Below are positions 42,688-51,670 of a DNA stretch of 64,000 bases, piece after piece (the stretch's first letter is position 1; each line of letters opens with the position of its first letter). The stretch spans positions 182,841-246,840 of the forward strand of contig NZ_JSYL01000003.1 in the NCBI RefSeq assembly GCF_000812865.1, in the 5' to 3' direction. The notes below the pieces were generated by a model. That model was given only the letters and a program-made list of their open reading frames with translations. It did no database searches and was not told the origin of the DNA. The position numbers were made by a program, and so were the translations under genes. This DNA comes from Kaistella jeonii. Lineage in GTDB: Bacteria > Bacteroidota > Bacteroidia > Flavobacteriales > Weeksellaceae.

Positions 42688-43176
42688 ATGAAAAAATATT
42701 TTACATTCATGCTTTTAGCGATTTTTGGAATTGTTGCACTAAGTTGTAACAATAGAGATAATGACGTTGTTCCTCCTGATACTTACTCTAAAATGCTCGA
42801 TGTGAAATCGAGTTTTACAAGTGCAAATAGTTACACTATCACTCAGGGAATAACAATTAATAGTACCGATGTAGTATTGGTTTATCGAAACTATAATTCA
42901 AATTCTACGGGTTCGCCAGTTTGGCAACTCCTGCCTGCCACAGAATATTTAACAACTGGTAGAATTGATTACAGCTTTTTATTTGATACTAATAACGTAG
43001 AAATTTATGCAGATTTTGATCCTGCTACGACGACACCTTCCGAAATGGCTTCATACGTTAATAATCAAACGTTTAGAGTTGTTTTAGTTCCTGCTTCACA
43101 AGGTAAAAATGCTAATCTTGATTATAAAGATTACAATAGCGTGATAAAATATTATAATATTCCTGATCGAAAATAA
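42688..43176 (+). CDS. Lipoprotein of unknown function
   Basis: The 162-residue protein has a lipoprotein signal (FGIVALSC, lipid Cys at about residue 20) followed by a polar linker NNRDNDVVPPD. The rest is strand-rich: SYTITQGITINSTDVVLVYR, PVWQLLPATEYLTTGR, FRVVLVPASQGK. I do not recognise a family beyond small flavobacterial lipoproteins. It is divergent from the GH3 gene, and a weak hairpin (AAGCC/GGCTT at 43210-43234) before a T-rich stretch may end its transcript. Confidence 0.75.
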   Translation: MKKYFTFMLLAIFGIVALSCNNRDNDVVPPDTYSKMLDVKSSFTSANSYTITQGITINSTDVVLVYRNYNSNSTGSPVWQLLPATEYLTTGRIDYSFLFDTNNVEIYADFDPATTTPSEMASYVNNQTFRVVLVPASQGKNANLDYKDYNSVIKYYNIPDRK

Positions 43177-43322
43177 TTTCAATTCGAAATTAACCGTAAT
43201 ACAAAGATAAAGCCTGATGATTTCAATTGGGCTTCTTTCTGTTTTTTGTTAAAAATCATATTCTATTTATTTTACTTCTGTTCAGAATTGCTTACATTTA
43301 AAATTCAATTTAAATTACAATT

Positions 43323-44030
43323 ATGAGTGTTCACATCGCTGCAAAAAAAGGAGAAATTGCAAAAACTGTTTTACAACCTGGAGATCCACTGCGGGCAAAA
43401 TATATTGCTGATCATTTTTTGGAAGAAGTAAAATTGGTAAGTCAGACCAGAAATATTTACTATTTCACAGGAAAATATAAAGGTAAAGAAATCTCGGTGG
43501 GAGCGAGTGGAATGGGAATCCCAAGTATTGGAATTTATTCTTTCGAACTTTTTACAGAATTCGATGTCGATACGATCATCAGAATCGGTACTTGTGGTGC
43601 TTATACAACAGATTTGAAACTTTTTGATTTGCTGAATGTAGAATTTTCAGCAAGTGAATCAACTTACGCCAAATTTGCGTGGGGAATTGAAGATGATTTA
43701 ATTTCACATCAAGGAAATGCATTCGGTTTAATTAATGAAACTGCAAAGAATATGGATTTAGCGATTAAGGCGACGCATATTCATACGAGTGATATTTTTT
43801 ATCGAAAAGAAGAAGGTTTACCTGCACTTGCAAAGAAATATAATTGTTCGGCTGTAGAGATGGAAGCTTTTGCTTTGTTTGCCAACGCAAAATATTTAGG
43901 AAAAAATGCAGCGACCATTCTTACGGTTTCAGATATTATTCCGACACGCGAGGAAATATCTGCAGATCAAAGAGAAAAAGCTTTGAAAACAATGATTGAA
44001 TTAGCTTTAGAAACTACTTTGAAGTTTTAA
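43323..44030 (+). CDS. deoD: Purine nucleoside phosphorylase DeoD
   Basis: The 235-residue enzyme of the hexameric DeoD type cleaves purine (deoxy)nucleosides with phosphate to give base and ribose-1-phosphate. Visible motifs are MSVHIAAKKGEIAKTVLQPG, GDPLRAKYIA, the phosphate and ribose region IRIGTCGAY, the AVEMEAFALF nucleoside motif and LTVSDIIPT with the base-binding Asp. Length matches the E. coli enzyme (239). It is monocistronic and converges on ribA with a shared terminator. Confidence 0.95.
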   Translation: MSVHIAAKKGEIAKTVLQPGDPLRAKYIADHFLEEVKLVSQTRNIYYFTGKYKGKEISVGASGMGIPSIGIYSFELFTEFDVDTIIRIGTCGAYTTDLKLFDLLNVEFSASESTYAKFAWGIEDDLISHQGNAFGLINETAKNMDLAIKATHIHTSDIFYRKEEGLPALAKKYNCSAVEMEAFALFANAKYLGKNAATILTVSDIIPTREEISADQREKALKTMIELALETTLKF

Positions 44031-44053
44031 AAGGAGCGATTTAACCGTAAAAA

Positions 44054-44084
44054 AATAACGCTTCGAGGTCATCTTAGCGTTATT
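44054..44084. terminator. Bidirectional terminator between deoD and ribA
   Basis: AATAACGCT pairs with AGCGTTATT across 13 bases. The minus strand has a following T-run (TTTTTTAC) and the plus strand a T-rich tail. The ribA stop codon lies inside it. Confidence 0.75.
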
Positions 44085-44682
44085 CTTTTTCTTCTTCTTT
44101 TTCTAAAAGATGACCGAAATAATCTTTTTTTACTTGCAGATATCCTGCACTTTCTCGCGTAGAATGAATTTGTATAGGAATCCGTTTGTTTAAATGAATG
44201 TTACTGTTTTTTACAATCTTAATTTTTTCCGGATTATTGGTCAAAAGATTGATGTCTTTCACTCCTAGAATATTTAAAATATCAATAGCAACTGCAAAGT
44301 TTCTGTCATCTGCAGGAAGTCCTAGTTCTAAATTAGCTTCTACCGTATCAAAACCTTTTTCCTGTAAAGAATAGGCTTTCAACTTATTGATGATGCCAAT
44401 ATTTCGCCCTTCCTGTCGAAGATATACAATCAATCCTCCATTTTCATGCATATATTTCATGGCAGCATCTAGTTGTTGACCGCATTCACATTTTTTTGAA
44501 TGAAAAACTTCTCCAGTAATACATTCAGAATGAAATCGCACATTTATGGGACGGAAAAAATCAGTATTTTCGGCAATAATTGCCATGTGTGGCATCCAGT
44601 CACTTTCGTCTTCAGAGAAGGCTATCATCCGGAAATTACCATGTTCAGTAGGAACGTTAGCTTCCGCTTGAATTTTCAACAT
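44080..44682 (-). CDS. ribA: GTP cyclohydrolase II
   Basis: The 200-residue enzyme opens GTP to the diaminopyrimidine precursor of riboflavin. It has the zinc-binding cysteines in SECITGEVFHSKKCECG, the catalytic region YLRQEGRNIGIINKLKAY and the base-binding DRNFAVAIDIL. It is monofunctional, without a fused RibB domain. It follows a lipoprotein gene by 15 bases and is probably the last gene of the long envelope operon. No FMN riboswitch is visible upstream. Confidence 0.95.
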   Translation of the reverse strand: MLKIQAEANVPTEHGNFRMIAFSEDESDWMPHMAIIAENTDFFRPINVRFHSECITGEVFHSKKCECGQQLDAAMKYMHENGGLIVYLRQEGRNIGIINKLKAYSLQEKGFDTVEANLELGLPADDRNFAVAIDILNILGVKDINLLTNNPEKIKIVKNSNIHLNKRIPIQIHSTRESAGYLQVKKDYFGHLLEKEEEKE

Positions 44683-44697
44683 ATAAAAAAAGATTTT

Positions 44698-45159
44698 TTA
44701 ACTGGCTGATTGTTGTTTAGGTGAAATATTACTATTTAAAAACGACATATTTATTTTTATTCTTACCAAATATCTGTTCAAGACTTCATCATCTTGTTTT
44801 TTGAGAAATTTGCGCAAATGTTGAAGTTTTTTGTAAGATTTCTCAAATTTCCTTTGAGAATTGGCTAAATTGTTGAGATTAGATTCTTCCATTGCACCAA
44901 TATAATCCTTTAAATGATATTTCAAATTAAGGACCTCTTTATTTACCGCCTCATTACCAAATTTCGGAAAAGAAGCAATCAAATTTGTAATTTCTGAGGA
45001 ATAAAAAATAAGATTTTTTCGTTGCTCTAAAGTATAATTGAATGTTTTCCCGCTATTTTTAGACATACTGTCTGAAACTGGGGAAAGATTAATTTTTTCT
45101 GTAGAACAAGATAAAGTTAAAAGCAACAATAAAATATACCTAAATTTTAGTTTGATCAT
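44698..45159 (-). CDS. Lipoprotein of unknown function, mostly helical
   Basis: The 153-residue protein has a lipoprotein signal (ILLLLLTLSC, lipid Cys at about residue 18). The mature part is largely helical and rich in Lys, Asn and Leu (LNLKYHLKDYIGAME, KSYKKLQHLRKFLKKQ), which could form a helical bundle or coiled coil. I recognise no family. Its start overlaps the end of the DUF4254 gene by 20 bases, so the two are translationally coupled, between tatA and ribA. Confidence 0.75.
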   Translation of the reverse strand: MIKLKFRYILLLLLTLSCSTEKINLSPVSDSMSKNSGKTFNYTLEQRKNLIFYSSEITNLIASFPKFGNEAVNKEVLNLKYHLKDYIGAMEESNLNNLANSQRKFEKSYKKLQHLRKFLKKQDDEVLNRYLVRIKINMSFLNSNISPKQQSAS

Positions 45160-45766
45160 TTTTCACATTTTGATAAAGGATCGGATTAAGACTTTCATCA
45201 TTATACATTTTCATCTGTTTATAACTTTTCATCTTAATTTTACCGTTCTCTATATCATCAAGTAATTGCTTGATTGCTTCAGAAAGATCTTTCTTTTGCT
45301 CTAATAAAACATTCAGTTTTTTTGAACAATTATTTCTGTGCTCTTCGCTTGCCGACTCTCTGTGAGCTTCAAGTGACATGTGATAAATTTTTAATGCTAA
45401 AATCGAAAAGCGATCAAAAGCCCATGCAGGCGTCTCACTATTTAGTTTAGCATCAGTATTTGGTGTTATGTTTTCGTATTTCTGTAGAAACCAACTGTCT
45501 AAAAACTCAACCATATCAGTTCTTTCCTGATTGGATGCGTCAATTCTTCTTTTAATTTTCAGAGCTTCGATGGGCTCTATATTGGTATCCCGAATAATAT
45601 CTTCCAAATGCCATTGAACGGTATCAATCCAGTTCTTCGCATACAAAATTCGTTCCAAAGTCCCGCTTGAAAATGGGTTATTTACAGGTTCGTCTACATT
45701 ATCTTTTACATGATAATTGTTGATCGACTGATTAAAAATTTCCCAGGCGGTATCTGTAATACTCAT
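45140..45766 (-). CDS. DUF4254 family protein
   Basis: The 208-residue soluble protein is entirely helical and has the DUF4254 pattern: AWEIFNQSINNYHV, LERILYAKNWIDTVQWHLED, IKRRIDASNQERTDMVE and PAWAFDRFSILALKIYHM. Function is unknown; Bacteroidota genomes carry it near lipopolysaccharide or envelope genes. Here it lies 12 bases after tatA and overlaps the next lipoprotein gene. Confidence 0.88.
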   Translation of the reverse strand: MSITDTAWEIFNQSINNYHVKDNVDEPVNNPFSSGTLERILYAKNWIDTVQWHLEDIIRDTNIEPIEALKIKRRIDASNQERTDMVEFLDSWFLQKYENITPNTDAKLNSETPAWAFDRFSILALKIYHMSLEAHRESASEEHRNNCSKKLNVLLEQKKDLSEAIKQLLDDIENGKIKMKSYKQMKMYNDESLNPILYQNVKNDQTKI

Positions 45767-45778
45767 AAAGTGCAGAAT

Positions 45779-46006
45779 TTAGTTCGTCGGTGTTGAGTTG
45801 TTGTTCGGAGGTGTGGTGGTAGTGTTAGTTGGATCTTCCGGAGCTTTTTTGTCCTCCTCCTTAACAGCATCTTTAAACTCTTTGATCCCAGATCCTAAAC
45901 CTCGCATCATTTCTGGAATCTTTTTTCCACCGAAAAGAATGAGTAAAATAATTGCAACAATTAATAAGTGTTGCCAGGAAAGTGCTAATATCGTAAGTGT
46001 TTGCAT
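45779..46006 (-). CDS. tatA: Twin-arginine translocase subunit TatA/TatE
   Basis: The 75-residue protein has one membrane helix (LLIVAIILLILFG), the FGGKKIPEMMRGLGSGIKEF hinge and amphipathic helix of TatA, and an acidic then Pro/Thr/Asn-rich tail (NTTTTPPNNNSTP). TatA oligomers form the pore for folded proteins. tatC is not in the window. It sits between an EnvC-like gene and DUF4254. In E. coli, Tat exports the amidases that EnvC activates, so the neighbourhood may be meaningful; that link is inference. Confidence 0.93.
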   Translation of the reverse strand: MQTLTILALSWQHLLIVAIILLILFGGKKIPEMMRGLGSGIKEFKDAVKEEDKKAPEDPTNTTTTPPNNNSTPTN

Positions 46007-46039
46007 TATGAAATTTTTACAAAGTTAATTTATATTTTT

Positions 46040-47623
46040 TTAATTGATCCAACCTAAAGGGTCTACTGGGCTTCTGTCATTCCAAATCTGGAAATCCAGA
46101 GTATAAGTTCCGTCAAAATCCTCGCCAATAGTTCCTATTGACGTTCCTGCCGAAACCTGCTGATTCGCAGAAACCATCGTGTTTGAAAGGTTTGCATAAA
46201 CTGTAAAATAATCTCCGTGTTTCACCATGACCATTTTACTTCCATCTCCGGATGCAACTACTCGGGAAACTGTTCCCGGAGCAACGCATTTTGCAACTGT
46301 TCCTTTCTTTACTGAAATTTTTATTCCGTTATTCTCTTCTACAATATTTTTGAAAACGGGGTGCGGCTGTCTTCCAAATCGGTGGGTAATTGTTCCGTAA
46401 GCCGGCATTCCCATCTTGCCACGATTGGCTGCAAAATTATTTCCGACAACACTTGAAACCCCATAATTTGTCATTGCTTTGTTTTCAGCAGCTTTCTTTT
46501 CATCATTTGTTTTTTTCACCAGGTCTGCTTCTGCTGCTCTTGCGGTTGCTGCTTTGTCTGCTGCATTTTTTGCATTCGCTGCTGCAATTCTTGCGTCATT
46601 TGCCGCTGCAGCTCTTCTCGCTTCCGTTTTTTCAGCATCTGCTGCCCGTTTCGTATCTTCTGTTTTTTTCGAATCTGCTAAAGCTGCAATTTTTGCGCGG
46701 TCCACTTCTTCAGCAGCTTTTTTATCTGAAATATCTTTTAATCTTTTAGCCTCTTCGTCGGCTCTTCTTTTTTCTAATGCAAGCGCTTCCATTCTTGCTT
46801 TATTTTCAGATTCTATCTTCGCTTTTTCTCTTTCTGCAGCTATTTTTGCCAAACGTACTTTTTCAGCTTCGGCCTTTCTGTTGGCTTCCTCTTTCGCCTT
46901 TGCAATTTTAATTTCTTCCGCAATGATCGAACGAATTTGACCTTCTAACTGTTTCGACTCTGTTTGCTTCTGCTTAAGTTCTGCAGTAAGTTGTACTTCA
47001 TTTTTCTTGAAGTCCTGCAACAGATTTTCTTTCTGTTTCTTTTCCGCTTCTATGGTGACCAGATCTTTTTCCTGATTAGAAAGAATTGTCACTTTGTCTT
47101 TTACAGATCTCTGCTTTAAAGCTACATTTTGTAGAAGTTTACGTGCTGCATCGGAAATCTCTGCTGCTTTTTTATCCTGATAATCTGAATAATCTTTCAG
47201 ATACTGAACTCTTCTTAATGCTTCTCCCAAATTTTTCGACGATAAAATAAAGGTCACCTTATTCTGAACTCCTTTATTCTTGTACGCTTTAACCAAAACT
47301 TCGGCGTAATTCTTTCTTAATACCGCAAGCTCTTTATTCTGACGGTTAATTTCTAACTGACGAAGGTAAATATCATCTTCAATTAATCTTTTTTCTTTTT
47401 GAGTATTGGTATAAACCTTTTCTCTAAGCTGAATCTTTTTATTCACTTCATTCAAATAAGCGACAGATAATTTTGAGTCCTGTTGCGTTTTTGCGAGATT
47501 TGTGTTAATAGATGCAATTTGTTTTTTAAGTTCTACATTTTGTTTCTGAAGTTCTTCTTTCTTTTGAGAGAATAAAAATCCGCACAGAAAAATTCCTACA
47601 AAAATTCCTAATTTCTTAATCAT
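46040..47623 (-). CDS. EnvC-like murein hydrolase activator with degenerate LytM domain
   Basis: The 527-residue protein has a signal peptide (about 1-20), a very long coiled coil (about 20-390) that becomes strongly Ala/Lys/Glu-rich after residue 230, and a C-terminal LytM/M23 domain (about 400-527) starting THRFGRQPHPVFKN. The zinc ligands of active M23 enzymes are altered: NNGIKI replaces the usual HxGxD strand and VYANLS replaces the VYAHLS His. This matches EnvC, which does not cut murein but activates amidases. It overlaps the DUF4292 gene by four bases and precedes tatA. Confidence 0.9.
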   Translation of the reverse strand: MIKKLGIFVGIFLCGFLFSQKKEELQKQNVELKKQIASINTNLAKTQQDSKLSVAYLNEVNKKIQLREKVYTNTQKEKRLIEDDIYLRQLEINRQNKELAVLRKNYAEVLVKAYKNKGVQNKVTFILSSKNLGEALRRVQYLKDYSDYQDKKAAEISDAARKLLQNVALKQRSVKDKVTILSNQEKDLVTIEAEKKQKENLLQDFKKNEVQLTAELKQKQTESKQLEGQIRSIIAEEIKIAKAKEEANRKAEAEKVRLAKIAAEREKAKIESENKARMEALALEKRRADEEAKRLKDISDKKAAEEVDRAKIAALADSKKTEDTKRAADAEKTEARRAAAANDARIAAANAKNAADKAATARAAEADLVKKTNDEKKAAENKAMTNYGVSSVVGNNFAANRGKMGMPAYGTITHRFGRQPHPVFKNIVEENNGIKISVKKGTVAKCVAPGTVSRVVASGDGSKMVMVKHGDYFTVYANLSNTMVSANQQVSAGTSIGTIGEDFDGTYTLDFQIWNDRSPVDPLGWIN

Positions 47624-48414
47624 CTAATCTCAGTTTTCGTATAATTATTGGGAACGGAGTACGGTGTATCCATTTTCGAACTCTCAAATCTCGTGTTTTC
47701 CAAGAAAATTTGGCTAGTTTTTGTACCTTTTATAATTATTTTAACATTTTTTGGCAATTTCATGTTATCGAAGCCTGTCCAATTAAAATACGAGATTTCA
47801 AGTTGATTGGTTTTATTTTTATCTTCTAATTGAACTTGATTCAAATCAAAATCAGGCGAATAATCCATAATCACCCTATATTCTGAGGTTTGACCATTGT
47901 TTTCAAATTTCAAATTTTTTGAGGAAGTCAGGCGATAGCCCTGTGCATTTTTGGTCAAAATAAAATCTTTCTCGTTGATTGGAACAAAAGTTTTTCCGAG
48001 AAGTAAATTTTGCAAAGAATTATAATCGATAAAATTAACATTCAATAATTTATTCAGGTAAGAAAAATCGGATTCAATATAAGTTTTGTTCCATTTTTCG
48101 TAGCCCTTAATTCCTTCCGGCGTTGCAATTCCTCTTCCAACATTTAGAAAAATAGCAATCATATTCATCCACACTTTTTGCCCGTTTTCAATATAAATGG
48201 TTGCATCTAAAGTAGGGATGAAATTTCCATTTTCAATATTTACTCTTGAATTTATTTTAAGTTGTTCAAAATTTGATTTTTCTTTAATTTTACTAAAGAA
48301 CACAGCATTTGCAGCGATTTCATTTGCGGTCCCAATCGGAACATTGGTTACAGTTTTTGTTTTACAGGAAAACAGTAAGGCCGACGCCATCAGCAAAAGG
48401 ATATATTTTTTCAT
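47620..48414 (-). CDS. DUF4292 lipoprotein
   Basis: The 264-residue protein has a lipoprotein signal (ASALLFSC, lipid Cys at 17). It then shows the LolA/LppX-like strand pattern of DUF4292: FEQLKINSRVNIENG, QKVWMNMIAIFLNVGRGIATPEGI and VIMDYSPDFDLNQVQLED. The fold may carry lipid between membranes; function is not established. The stop overlaps the EnvC-like start by four bases (ATGA), so it heads the coupled series DUF4292, envC-like, tatA, DUF4254, lipoprotein, ribA. Confidence 0.88.
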   Translation of the reverse strand: MKKYILLLMASALLFSCKTKTVTNVPIGTANEIAANAVFFSKIKEKSNFEQLKINSRVNIENGNFIPTLDATIYIENGQKVWMNMIAIFLNVGRGIATPEGIKGYEKWNKTYIESDFSYLNKLLNVNFIDYNSLQNLLLGKTFVPINEKDFILTKNAQGYRLTSSKNLKFENNGQTSEYRVIMDYSPDFDLNQVQLEDKNKTNQLEISYFNWTGFDNMKLPKNVKIIIKGTKTSQIFLENTRFESSKMDTPYSVPNNYTKTEIR

Positions 48415-48457
48415 TCGTTTTTTCTTTGTTAGGAAACAAACTTCACAATATTAACGC

Positions 48458-48487
48458 CAAACCACACAAAAGATTTTGTGTGGTTTG
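48458..48487 (-). terminator. Perfect hairpin after the nucleotidylyltransferase gene
   Basis: A 14-bp perfect stem (CAAACCACACAAAA with TTTTGTGTGGTTTG) has only two loop bases and lies 27 bases past the stop. There is no true T-run on the minus strand, so its action as a terminator is uncertain; it could also protect the 3' end. Confidence 0.55.
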
Positions 48488-48513
48488 ATGATGTTATGGT
48501 TGTTCTTAATTTT

Positions 48514-49542
48514 TTAATGATTGCTTGTATTGGAAACAAAGTCTAAAACAGAGAAATCACCCAATGAAATTTCTCGGGCGACACCGTAATATTGCGCAGA
48601 GTTTCCAATCATAGAATTACTTAAATTACCATGATCAATCACGGTATTTTCCTGAATTAATGAATTATCAATGTTTGAATTGATTACTTTCGTATTATTT
48701 CCGATAGAAACTCCGGGTCCAATTTTGGAGTTATAAATTTCGACATTTTCCCCAATAAAACATGGCGCGATGATCATGCAGTTTTCAATTTTGGCCGATG
48801 CAGGAAATTTTGCGACATTCTCTCTTTCATACTCCAAAACTTTTCCATTGGTTTCTACCGTAGAGTTTTTATTTCCGCAATCCATCCAGTCATCAACTTT
48901 TCCAAGGGAGAATTTTGCTCCTTTTTGCCGAAGATTTTCTAAAGCCGTAGTCAACTGATATTCACCGCCAACTTTGATGTCGTTGTCCATAATATAATTA
49001 ATTTCCGACATCAGCTTTTCTGCAGAATTGAAATAGTAAATCCCAATAATCGCAAGATCCGAAACAAAAGTTGAAGGTTTCTCCACGAAATCGGTAATGA
49101 AGCCGTAATCGTCTAATTTCACAACGCCAAAAGCAGAAGGATCGTCTACTTTTTTCACCCAGATAACGCCATCAGAATTTTTATCTAAAACAAAATCTGC
49201 TTTAAATAAAGTATCTGCGAAAGCAACAACAACATCGCCTTGCATAGAAGCTTCGGCACATTTGATTGCATGAGCAGTTCCAAGCGGCTCATCTTGCGTG
49301 TAAACAGTTCCTTTTGCACCCAGTTTTTCAGCAATCTTAATTAAAGATGCTTCAACTTCAGGTCCGAAATCACCGATAATAAAGGCAATTTCATCAATTT
49401 TTTCGCCCGCAACTTTCGTGATATCTTCAACCAGACGTTGTACAATCGGTTTACCTGCAATTGGGATTAAAGGCTTAGGAACGGTTAAAGTATGAGGTCT
49501 TAATCTGGAACCTCGTCCTGCCATAGGAACAATTATCTTCAT
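48514..49542 (-). CDS. Sugar-phosphate nucleotidylyltransferase with left-handed beta-helix tail
   Basis: The 342-residue enzyme has an N-terminal nucleotidyltransferase domain (MKIIVPMAGRGSRLRPHTLT, PKPLIPIAGKPI, EPLGTAHAI, FADTLF, DFVEKP) and a C-terminal hexapeptide-repeat part (NCMIIAPCFIGENVEIYNSK, IGPGVSIGNNTKV). The layout resembles glucose-1-phosphate thymidylyl- or GlmU-type uridylyltransferases. The product (dTDP-, UDP- or GDP-sugar) cannot be fixed. It would supply activated sugar for surface glycans; dut and a flippase are upstream on the same strand. Confidence 0.85.
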   Translation of the reverse strand: MKIIVPMAGRGSRLRPHTLTVPKPLIPIAGKPIVQRLVEDITKVAGEKIDEIAFIIGDFGPEVEASLIKIAEKLGAKGTVYTQDEPLGTAHAIKCAEASMQGDVVVAFADTLFKADFVLDKNSDGVIWVKKVDDPSAFGVVKLDDYGFITDFVEKPSTFVSDLAIIGIYYFNSAEKLMSEINYIMDNDIKVGGEYQLTTALENLRQKGAKFSLGKVDDWMDCGNKNSTVETNGKVLEYERENVAKFPASAKIENCMIIAPCFIGENVEIYNSKIGPGVSIGNNTKVINSNIDNSLIQENTVIDHGNLSNSMIGNSAQYYGVAREISLGDFSVLDFVSNTSNH

Positions 49543-49624
49543 ATTTAATATTTTTCAACTCAATTTTTAAATGTTGAGTAATGATTATTTTATTATTTGT
49601 TTTTAAATTTTCGGTATAAAAACT

Positions 49625-50056
49625 TTATTTTTTTGTGCTTCCGAAACCACCTTCACCTCTAGCTGTTTCGTTTAAATTTTCAACTTCGATCCAACTTGGG
49701 TTTTCATGTTTGGCGATGACCATTTGTGCGATTCGGTCGCCATTATTTATTTGAAAGTCGTCTGTTGACAAATTTACTAAAATAACACCGACTTCGCCGC
49801 GGTAATCTGCATCGATGGTTCCGGGTGAATTTAGAACAGTGATGCCGGTTTTTATAGCTAAACCGCTTCTCGGTCGAATCTGTGCTTCAAAACCGGCAGG
49901 AAGTTCTAAAAATAATCCCGTCGGAATTAATTTTCTTTCTAAAGATTTCAAAGTAATAATTTCCGCCAGATTCGCATATAAATCCATTCCCGCAGAGAGC
50001 TCAGTCTGGTATTTTGGTAAAGGGTTTGAGGATTTATTGATGATCTTAATTTCCAT
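49625..50056 (-). CDS. dut: dUTP diphosphatase
   Basis: The 143-residue enzyme converts dUTP to dUMP and keeps uracil out of DNA. All five trimeric dUTPase motifs are present: [33 protein letters not shown] and the C-terminal [11 protein letters not shown] arm. The length is typical. It begins one base after the flippase gene stop, so the two are co-transcribed, an arrangement frequent in Flavobacteriia. Confidence 0.96.
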   Translation of the reverse strand: MEIKIINKSSNPLPKYQTELSAGMDLYANLAEIITLKSLERKLIPTGLFLELPAGFEAQIRPRSGLAIKTGITVLNSPGTIDADYRGEVGVILVNLSTDDFQINNGDRIAQMVIAKHENPSWIEVENLNETARGEGGFGSTKK

Positions 50057-50057
50057 A

Positions 50058-51509
50058 TCAGCTTTTTCTAAATTTTCTTATTGTCTCTTTTTCAAAGTAA
50101 AAAACAATTGCTAAAAATACTAATAATAATAAGTTTCCTATTATTAAATTTCCTTCAAGTACATAAAAAGAAACAACAGAGAACAATATACTTATACTCA
50201 AATATCCCAAAATTTTCTTCATGTGATATGGAACCGGATAAAAATATTGCCCCAAAAAGTAAGAAACCGTCATCATTGAAAAATAACTTAAAAAAGTTCC
50301 CCAAGTTGAAGCCCAATATCCGTAAGATGGAATGAAATAAACGTTTACGATAATAGTGACAACAGCACCTAATACCGATATATAAGCTCCAAATATCGTT
50401 TTATCAGAAAGTTTATACCATACCGACATATTCAAATAAATTCCAAGAAAAACTGCGGCGATCAAAACAATCGGAACAATCGGAATTCCTTCATTATAAG
50501 CCGGATTAGAAAGATAAAGTTTTGCCAGCCAATTTAAATTAACACATAAGGCCACTAAAATAATGCAGTTGACGATCACAAACATATCCATCAACTTCGC
50601 GTAAGATTTACCTGAGTTTTCGTTTTTTGCGTGAGAGAAAAAGAAAGGTTCAATTCCCAAAAGATAAGCTTGACGAAATAAAGTTAAGAAGGTAACGATT
50701 TTACAAACTGCACCGTAAATCGCCATTTGTTCGGTATTCGTTCCGTCGGGTAATAAATATTTCAGAAACTGCCGATCCATGGTTTCGTTGATAACTCCTG
50801 CTAAACCTGCAATCGTAATTGGCCAGGAATACGCCATCATTTTTTTCCAGAGATTCCAGTTGAAAGCATCCAGTCTTACTGATTTTATTTCCGGGAAAAG
50901 CAGTAAAAAAGTCACTGCACTTGCAACCAGATTCGCGACGAAAACATAGCCAATCCCAAAATTTTTATCATAAGTGAAACCAAAAAATCCTTTGCTCCCG
51001 AGTTTTGGTAAAATCACAATAAAGAAAACGACCAGTAAAAAATTGATAACGCCATTAATTATTTTTATTACTGCGAATTTTTTCGGCCGACCTGTTTTTC
51101 TTAAAATCACAAAAGGCATTGTTGAAAGTCCATCTAAACCCAAAACAAAAAGCATCATGGTTAGAAGATTGATCTGGTCGGGAGTTTTAAAGGCAATCGC
51201 TAAATCCTGCCGGAAAATAAAAGCGAAAAGCATAAACAAAAAAGAGGCACTAATCACACTTATCGTTGCGGTAGAAATTAATTTAGTGGTATCATTTTCT
51301 TTTTCTGCAAATCGAAAGAAAGTAGTTTCCATCCCGTGAGAAAGCAAGACAATGATAATTCCTGCAACTGAATAAAAATCGATGAAAGGCGCCAAAGAAG
51401 CGGGTCCAAAAGCATGCGTAACAAAAGGACTGATGACAAATGGAAAAAGGCGAATAATAACGGTGCTCAAGCCATAAATCGCAGTTTGCCCCAATAATTT
51501 TTTATACAA
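50058..51509 (-). CDS. Polysaccharide flippase (MOP/Wzx-like)
   Basis: The 483-residue protein has 12-14 membrane helices and opens [20 protein letters not shown], the MOP-superfamily Wzx pattern. It would flip undecaprenyl-linked oligosaccharide across the inner membrane. The start codon is TTG (51507-51509); no ATG lies upstream in frame before the -7 box at 51526-51533, and the N-terminus fits homologues. The polysaccharide cluster at 14.8-22.9 kb lacks a flippase, so this gene could serve it; it may equally serve another glycan. Confidence 0.88.
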   Translation of the reverse strand: MYKKLLGQTAIYGLSTVIIRLFPFVISPFVTHAFGPASLAPFIDFYSVAGIIIVLLSHGMETTFFRFAEKENDTTKLISTATISVISASFLFMLFAFIFRQDLAIAFKTPDQINLLTMMLFVLGLDGLSTMPFVILRKTGRPKKFAVIKIINGVINFLLVVFFIVILPKLGSKGFFGFTYDKNFGIGYVFVANLVASAVTFLLLFPEIKSVRLDAFNWNLWKKMMAYSWPITIAGLAGVINETMDRQFLKYLLPDGTNTEQMAIYGAVCKIVTFLTLFRQAYLLGIEPFFFSHAKNENSGKSYAKLMDMFVIVNCIILVALCVNLNWLAKLYLSNPAYNEGIPIVPIVLIAAVFLGIYLNMSVWYKLSDKTIFGAYISVLGAVVTIIVNVYFIPSYGYWASTWGTFLSYFSMMTVSYFLGQYFYPVPYHMKKILGYLSISILFSVVSFYVLEGNLIIGNLLLLVFLAIVFYFEKETIRKFRKS

Positions 51510-51525
51510 AATTTCTAAATTTTTA

Positions 51526-51533
51526 CAAATGTA
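51526..51533 (-). promoter_or_regulatory. -7 box for the flippase-dut unit
   Basis: The minus strand reads TACATTTG (TAnnTTTG), 16 bases before the TTG start. It supports the TTG as the true start. Confidence 0.5.
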
Positions 51534-51670
51534 TTGTTTTAATTAAAATCTAAAAAAGATTTGACCTAATGAGCGAAAAATTCTTGGTTGACAAAGCAGT
51601 TCTATTCTTTGTTTTTTTTTAAATTTACGAATTGTAAAAATTTATTTACATCCTTAAAATAGTTTTTATA

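Noticed and set aside
44030..44700. FMN riboswitch controlling ribA
   Set aside because: ribA begins 15 bases after another gene in the same operon, and no RFN-like conserved sequence is visible.
46390..46940. Plus-strand ORFs of 119 and 153 codons
   Set aside because: They lie antisense to the Ala/Lys-rich coiled coil of the EnvC-like gene. Their low-complexity Leu, Phe and Ala composition is the expected mirror of that region.
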